NCBI GenBank assembly: GCA_038501195.1
Contig: JBBPUQ010000002.1
Coordinates: 930,001-994,000 of the forward strand
Reading direction: 5' to 3'
Length of the DNA stretch: 64,000 nucleotides
Origin: Nemania diffusa
Taxonomy: Eukaryota > Ascomycota > Sordariomycetes > Xylariales > Xylariaceae
The position numbers and the translations under genes are program-made. The notes beneath the pieces are model-generated. The model saw nothing but the letters and a program-made list of their open reading frames with translations. It searched no databases and had not been told where the DNA came from. The first letter of the stretch is position 1. The number at the start of each line of letters is the position of its first letter. Below, piece after piece: positions 57,823-64,000 of this stretch.

Positions 57823-58568
57823 TAGAGATCTTTTTCTCTGAAGCCAGCTCCGTTTACGCCGTGTATCCGGAGAACCATTTCAATTCCGTTTCTCTTCCAC
57901 GCCTATTTACCGGGAAACAAGTTTTTATTTTACACCCGCACGCTTGTGCAACTCAGCAGGCCCGTTGGCAGGCCCCGAAGAAAACCTTACAAAAAGCAAC
58001 TAGTTGGAGTATGCTGGAAGGGGGAAAAGGTATTGGGTTTTAACACTTCAACATGGATCCAGTGACATTTACTTTATTCAATTAAACATATACTGCGTGG
58101 AAGCTATTGATTAGTGACTCTAATTATAACATCACGATTTTTTTTTTCATTCTAGTTAGGTTTACTACTATAAGTAGCACTAAACTACATAACCGTGAGT
58201 CCAAAATAAAAGAGCAGCTAGAAAAGCAGTGTGAGAACTAGTATATAAATCACGTTTTTCATATTTCCTTACATGAGTTGTTACACTCATGGAGAACAGT
58301 TACACAGGAGAACATTAAGAACTGGTAGAATTCATATTAAGATGAAGGCGTCACTATGAGATTTACCATCTAGTTCAATTACATTATCATAAGCTTAGAG
58401 AATGCCTAGCCAAGCGGATATACCACTATAAAGGCGTGTCATACGATCAAGTACATCCTGAATAACCAGGAACCGCGACGAACAGGACGTGAGTTTAGTT
58501 TATCTATACTTTCCCCATAAACTGTAGTTGGAAACTCGAACCGCAAAGGTGAGCCAAAAGAAAATTCA
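57823..58568. other. Intergenic between convergent genes
   Basis: About 745 nt between convergent stop codons. AT-leaning 3' untranslated sequence; nothing recognised. Confidence 0.45.
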
Positions 58569-60547
58569 TTAGGTCGTGATACCACTGCTGCTAGCATGCA
58601 TCCCGTCAGTCTGAGAAGTCGATGGGCCTGCGTCCGGATTATGAGACGAGTGAGGACTCAGGGCCGCCTTGATACGCTGTGGTTCCTGTAAGAATTCTAA
58701 GGCGCGCTCTTTCTTGCTCTTCCGCCCCTCGTCGCCTGCTCGGTCCATGTCGTCTAAGTCGCTGATGTCACTTGAACTAAAGGAGCTCGAACTAGGGCTG
58801 CGGTTGAGAACCATTCTAACGTTGCGACCCTCCTTCTTCCTTAGATTTCGCTGGTGTTCTTTCAGCTTCTGGTGCGCTGGATCATCACAGCCGCGTGTCA
58901 AAATTTTTAATCCAGGGAAGTTGCGTTCTAAATACTGTTGCAACTCTGGAAAAACTGACTTGTCCGGCCGGTAGGTGCCACTGTCATTGTCAATGATGAG
59001 CTCATAATGATGTGGCTTTGTGGATGGGGTTTCTTTGGGAGATCCGCCCTCAATCTCGCTGCCTTCAAGGTTGGCTGATTGACTAAGATCGCTATTCTCG
59101 GGGGTTTTGTGAGTCTTCACCCTCCTAACGAGGAACTCCCCAGAGCAGGCGATATATATCTGAGCATCACTGTGCATGGTATGTTTGCTCAGCAAATCAA
59201 TGCCGAACTCTTTACCGGTCTCAGTGAAGCGCATCATGCCATCGAGAGTAATTATATAGGTGAAGAGACGGAAGCCTTCATCGAAATGGACCATCTTTAG
59301 AAACTGGAGGCTCGCTTCTTCTGAGCACGGTTCAAATGTGCCCCGTTCGGTTGATTTGTCGAAGTTGTATATCCGTGAGTGTTGGTGATGTAAAGCCTTG
59401 TTGAGGATATGACCGCGAAGGCCGGTTCGTTGGAAAAGGAGTCCAATAATAGGTCTAAACTCAACAAAACGATGGTAGAGCTTTGGCGGCACGGGACCAG
59501 CTAATTGGACTTCGATCGCCTGGAAGTCATATTTCTGTGTCTTCTTCTCGTCACGCTTCCCATCTTTCTCGGTAGCGGGGGTGGCGCCATCACTCTCTGC
59601 ATCGGCCGCTTCGTCCTTGTTCACCTTGATGCCAGTCATGCGCCCAATCATAGGCGAGAAATGTTTGAAGTAGTAAGTAGGACCAACGGTATAGAGTTGG
59701 CCGTGTGGCGGGTCCGATTTCCCGATTACTGCGGCGCTAACATATAGCCTGGGAGTCATCGAGACATCCTTATGGAAGACACTGGCGGCAGCCTTAAGAG
59801 TGTATGCTCGCTTGCTACCCATCCGCTTCTTCACACTAAAGACGTTGTCCGGCGACGCAAAGCCTTTCCAAGATTCATTGATGCCGTACACATAGATAGT
59901 GACGTTTCCGAGACGGTCATTGTGATCACTACGATAGTGAGTGAGTGATCGTCGATACGTGGATAGTGCCCAAAAGATATACATAATGATATCCGAAGCA
60001 GGAGCTTACAAAAACTAGCAAAGAACAAAATGAAGTTGAGAATTACTTACGGCCAGTCCTCATCATATAAGCGGCACTTGAGCCTAAAGCCAGACGCGGG
60101 GACATTTGCAACAACCCATTCTTCTTCCCACTCCGGCTCCAGACACCTCCGGATGGTTCGTGTACGGTAACAGAGATCGGGGTCTTCTTTATGACGCTTA
60201 GGTAACGATGTGGAAAGCGTCGCAGTCAGGAAGGGATCGGAGGCACCGGTGCTAATGTCACCAGTAGGCAGGTTTTCGGCGCGGTGGAAAGTGAATTTGA
60301 CGGTATAGCCAGGCGGCGCATTGGGAATGGGCGTCGAGTCGAAGCCGCCGGGGGGGTTCGCTTTCGTCTTAAGTTTCTCCTTTTGATCCTTGAATTTTCC
60401 TTTCATTGTCGAACGGCGTCCCAGGCGACTCTTCTCGCCGTCTTCACCACCCTGCTCGGGGGTTTGACCTTGATTTGGCGGGGGAGCATCGTCCGGGCCT
60501 TGCCGCACGTTGCTGCCGTCCTCTATCGCTGCATGCGCATCGGACAT
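58569..60547 (-). CDS. C2-domain protein
   Basis: Two exons on the minus strand, 60547-60051 and 59928-58569 (intron 122 nt, donor GTAAGT), give 618 aa from MSDAHAAIEDG. A polar, low-complexity leader (residues 1-75) precedes a C2 domain at about 80-190: GYTVKFTFHRAENLPTGDISTGASDPFLTATL, then CLEPEWEEEWVVANVP and RLYDEDWPDHNDRLGNVTI. The Asp ligands of the calcium loops are largely present (SDPF, DEDWPDHND). The central region (residues about 200-430) is a conserved fungal extension with FVEFRPIIGLLFQRTG. The C-terminal 200 residues are charged with a Ser run (SPSSSSFSSSDISDLDD). C2 domains generally bind phospholipid, so a role at a membrane is likely. It looks like a conserved housekeeping-type ascomycete gene, not part of the metabolite cluster. 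Confidence 0.83.
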
Positions 60548-61823
60548 GGTGGTGGATCCGAGTGAAATCGCGCGACCGGACACGGCCGTGCGTGTAACGG
60601 AGTGGCGAAGCACCTGGCGGGGGACGCAACGGAGATAGCGACCGTGTCTCGACGGGTTGGTGTCGCCGGTTTCGGGGGAGGGATTGCCTTAGCCAAGACG
60701 GCACGAAGTAGGGTAAGTAGTGTCTAGTGATGCCGATGATGATGAATGATGAAAGCCAAGCCGGCCCACACGCGCGCGCGTTGCGATCGTCGGGTATGTA
60801 TGCGATGCGACGGTCGGGGATGTATCGCGCAAGCGCCTATTGGTATGGCCGAGTTAAAAATAGAGACCTAATGATACGAGTAGGATACTGCGAGTCGCCA
60901 CGCGCAATTCTCTAGAGGAATTGAATCCAGGAGCATCCGAAGAACTATACAACAAAGCTAAAGACTCGGTCCGATGCGGTCGAGGTCGAGGTCGGTGTAG
61001 GTAAAATGCAGAACGCAACAAAACAGGGAAAACTAGGCTGTCAATAGTCTCGTAGCATGAGCTAGACCAGGTAATCACTAAGCTAGACTGGGACGTTCTG
61101 CAAGTGGGCTTGGAAGATAACAATTCATCTACGTAGTATGTGCTAAGCGTGCTTGAGGGGAAACAAAGAAGAAAATGGTGGCGTTGGGTGAACTTAGGTA
61201 CCTACCTACGTAATGAACAAATATATGCGTTGGATACTATATATATAGGTATGTATTCTACCTGATAGATCGTGCCTGCCATAGCTTTGCCGGAACCCGA
61301 GATGCCTTTGTGCCGGAGAGCCGTGATGCCCCCAAGCTATTTAATCGCATCGACATGTGGCAGGCACTCGCAATTCGGGATTTCACAGGTAGCTGCCTAC
61401 AGTAGGTGCAAAATGGGGCAGTGGATGAATGGGCCTTTTTGATTGGGTCAACTAACCTTTATACGAGGGCACTAGCTGCCAAAAAGCCGGGCCGCTATGA
61501 CGTGATGGGGTAGCTGAGCTCCGCCACGAGTATATTGTGGATGTGCGTAGGTTCGGTACTTAGGTACTCTGTAGGTATGTGTAGATTAACACTGTATCTG
61601 TTGCCTTTACAAAACAGTACTGGCACGGTATCACGACTCTGTTCCCGTGACGCTGGCAGAGAGTGCCTGCCTCTGTTAGTTCTTGATCGAACCGGGTAAC
61701 CACTACGATTGCTCTATCCTACCTGCAACGACTGAGCCGAGGTAGGTATTGCTACCTAGGTACTTACCTACCTTAGTCCTCCGTGCACATGTCCTGATGC
61801 ACTCTTGACGGATTCTAACCAAC
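60548..61823. other. Divergent promoter region, no gene
   Basis: About 1.28 kb between the divergent C2 protein and homocysteine methyltransferase. No gene was seen. It is rich in TAGGTA/TACCTA words (61195-61260, 61555-61580, 61740-61775), a pattern frequent in intergenic DNA of some ascomycetes. Confidence 0.5.
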
Positions 61824-62982
61824 ATGGCCGTAACACCTATTCAGTTCCTCGATGGTGGACTGGGCACGTCTCTCGCAGACAAATACAACATCCAGTTCAC
61901 CGAAGATACGCCTCTTTGGTCGTCTCACCTCCTCCTCTCTGACCGCGGGACTCTTGAGTCCTGCCAGCGCGATTTCGCCGAGGTTCCTGTCGACATCTTA
62001 CTCACCGCCACCTACCAGGTCTCGGCTGAGGGGTTTCAGCGCACGCGAACAGACTCTTTCCCTGATGGCGTCGCCCGCGTAGAGATTCCCCAATTCCTTG
62101 ATGCGGCAGTGTCTGTCGTCGAGGAGGTCAGGCAGCCCGCGACAAAGATTGCCTTGAGCCTGGGGCCGTACGGTGCTGTAATGACGCCCAGCCAGGAGTA
62201 CAGTGCCCAGTATGACGATGAACACAATTCAGTTGAGAAGCTGTTCCATTGGCACGCAGACCGCCTAAGTCTGTTTTCTGGTGTTCCGCGGCTGGATAAT
62301 CGGATTGATTTTCTTGCCTTTGAAACTGTTCCCCGGCTTGATGAAATACTTGCTATACGGAGGCTTACTACGCTTCTAGCTTCACGGTCCACGGATGCGG
62401 CCGTTGCCGGCCCACTTGAGAAAACTCCATACTGGATATCTTGCGTGTTTCCAGGTGATGGCCAATCTCTCCCAGATGGCAGCAGTGTTAACCAAGTAAT
62501 CCGTGCTCTACTAAGTGTAGAACACGCGGGCGATCCTCCGTGGGGTATCGGTATTAACTGTACCAAAATAGCTGAGCTCCCTCAGTTGATCAAGGCGTAT
62601 GAAACCAGCGTGAGACTTCTAGAAGAGGATGGTCATCTTCGCTCTTGGCCAAGCTTACTCTTGTATCCGGATGGAACAAATGGCGAGGTTTACGATACCG
62701 TCACTAAGACATGGAGGCTACCCAAAGGACTAAAGAGTGCCACCAAGGAGGTAAGTAGCCAATCGCCTACCCTATATCTGGTTCATGACTGTGTCTGGTA
62801 CGATGACGGCTGATACTGGCAACTCGGCTTCCCTATAGTATTCATGGGAGCAGCAACTTTACAATATCGTCACTCAAGCCCAGGGCCGCGGCTGCTGGCG
62901 TAGCATCGTTGTTGGCGGATGCTGCAAAGCCACCCATATGGACATATCGAGGCTTCGTGCTCAAGTTCTCCGAGACTCTTGA
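61824..62982 (+). CDS. Homocysteine S-methyltransferase family protein
   Basis: Two exons, 61824-62750 and 62839-62982 (intron 88 nt, donor GTAAGT), give 356 aa. The N-terminus QFLDGGLGTSL is the first strand of the homocysteine-binding TIM barrel; ILLTATYQVS and KIALSLGPYGA follow. Zinc ligands are in GINCTK (about residue 248) and the GGCCKATHMDI motif supplied by exon 2 near the C-terminus. The family transfers a methyl group from S-methylmethionine or SAM to homocysteine to make methionine (yeast Mht1/Sam4 type). Length agrees with these enzymes. This is a primary-metabolism gene. It could help regenerate SAM for methyltransferases, but its distance from the cluster gives no reason to link them. 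Confidence 0.9.
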
Positions 62983-63875
62983 ACTAAGATTGCACCGGCA
63001 AGTAGCCACATACATACTACGTTGTATCTAGGTAAGCCGAAAGCAGGTTACTGTTCAACGGTGGGTCAACACACGAGCCTCTCACTACACAAACACCCAC
63101 ATAGCCCATGATTACGTACAGTATTGTACAGGCTACCTGTATCAAGCTAACCAGCTGTGATTAGTAGGCTCTGAGATTCGACAAAACTTCTGTTGCAGTG
63201 ATAAAAAATAAACTTGTACTGTGTTCTAGTCAACCTAGTAATAGCAACCGAGCTGTTCGTGCTTGCGTTCGTTCTCATCATCGATCGGACTGACGGCTAT
63301 GTCCACAATCGACCTCACGGCGGCGACTAGCTGAATCTAGCCTAGCTTGTAGCCGTCTGCCTCTTGTTGCTTTTAATGTGTGTATGACTTCACTGATAGT
63401 GACCGACTACTTCTTACCCTCAGTGTCACCCTTACCATTGTCTTCGGTCAGCATCGAAACGGGCATCAAAATGCAACTGCGACAGTGCGATATGTATCCT
63501 ATCTTGGGATCTTTGCCATGTTGATCATTGCCAAGTTTACTTCCCACTCCTCCTCCTTTGATAGCTGTTGCTAGTTCAACCCGCTGTTCATTAGCACCCA
63601 CATACTGTACCACACACCCCTCATCATGATCCCTGCTGCTGCGGCCCTACCGATTCAGATGCGTACTACCTTACCGTTACGATACACCCTGGCCGCACAA
63701 GCCGTTGTCTTTGCTATGCTTACAGCCATGTGGTGATTGGGCAGGCTAGCGTTTTCAGAGAACCTCAGCTTCGCAAAGGGCTTTGTCTCTCCGGCCCCGT
63801 GCTTTTGTTGCGTGGTGCCAGTTCGGCGGCCAACACACTTGGCATATATAAACCTGAATAGAGTAACCAGACTCC
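62983..63875. other. Intergenic upstream of the 5S gene
   Basis: About 890 nt without a supportable gene. A TATA-like word (tatataaac) at 63845-63853, about 30 nt before the 5S start, may serve Pol III initiation. Confidence 0.5.
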
Positions 63876-63994
63876 ACGTACGACCATACCCACTGGAGAA
63901 CTCGGGATCCCGTCCGCTCTCCCATAGATAAGCCGGTGAGGGCCAAATCAGTAGTTGGGTCGGTGACGACCAGCGAATCCTTGGTGTTGTACGT
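63876..63994 (+). rRNA. 5S ribosomal RNA
   Basis: The 119-nt sequence follows the ascomycete 5S consensus almost throughout: ACGTACGACCATACCCACTG at the 5' end, ACTCGGGATCCCGTCCGCTC, CCCATAGATAAGCCGGTGAG, AGTAGTTGGGTCGGTGACGA and CCAGCGAATCC toward the 3' end. The 5' ACGTACGAC pairs with the 3' GTTGTACGT to form helix I. The internal control region used by TFIIIA/Pol III is intact. A T run follows directly. It is a single dispersed copy, as is usual in Pezizomycotina. Confidence 0.96.
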
Positions 63995-63998
63995 TTTT
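63994..63998 (+). terminator. Pol III T-run terminator of the 5S gene
   Basis: Five consecutive T begin at the last 5S base, on the non-template strand, the standard RNA polymerase III stop signal. Confidence 0.85.
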
Positions 63999-64000
63999 GT

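Noticed and set aside
1..64000. CRISPR arrays, operons and bacterial-type signals
   Set aside because: The spliced genes show a fungal nuclear genome; no regularly spaced repeat array was seen.

Overview
The window looks like chromosomal DNA of a filamentous ascomycete (Pezizomycotina). Genes are split by short introns of mostly 55-120 nt with GTRNGT-type donors and CTAAC-like branch sites. The protein families are typically fungal: an NWD-NACHT-WD40 NLR, an A-T-TE NRPS-like synthetase, fungal rhodopsin-fold membrane proteins and a large AAA ATPase. A dispersed 5S rRNA gene sits at the right end, and a strongly AT-rich block typical of RIP-mutated repeats occupies the left end. All splice models were built by hand; every one listed keeps an open frame across its junctions.

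Layout. 1-7450: gene-free AT-rich island. 7721-12888: intact three-exon NLR of about 1677 aa. 12889-21461: gene-poor tract with two small hAT-type MITEs, a membrane-protein fragment with one in-frame stop, and a decayed 3'-5' exonuclease-like gene. 21462-46849: a putative secondary-metabolite cluster. 46850-63000: an AAA ATPase, a nucleoside-phosphorylase-fold protein with a degenerate NACHT-like tail, a helical protein of unknown function, a C2-domain protein and a homocysteine S-methyltransferase. 63876-63994: 5S rRNA.

The cluster holds an A-T-TE NRPS-like enzyme of the aryl-pyruvate-condensing type, two O-methyltransferases, three cytochromes P450 (two of them paralogues), a 14-TM-type MFS transporter and three rhodopsin-like seven-helix proteins. 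The simplest inferred pathway is dimerisation of an aromatic alpha-keto acid (furanone, quinone or related core), then P450 oxidation and O-methylation, with export by the MFS protein. I found no aminotransferase, prenyltransferase, oxidoreductase or transcription factor, so precursor supply and control would have to come from elsewhere.

The most unusual points are three rhodopsin-like proteins in one biosynthetic region, an inverted pair of related P450s, two copies of one hAT-like MITE around the P450/MFS half of the cluster, and three genes from STAND/NLR-type or associated families in the flanks.
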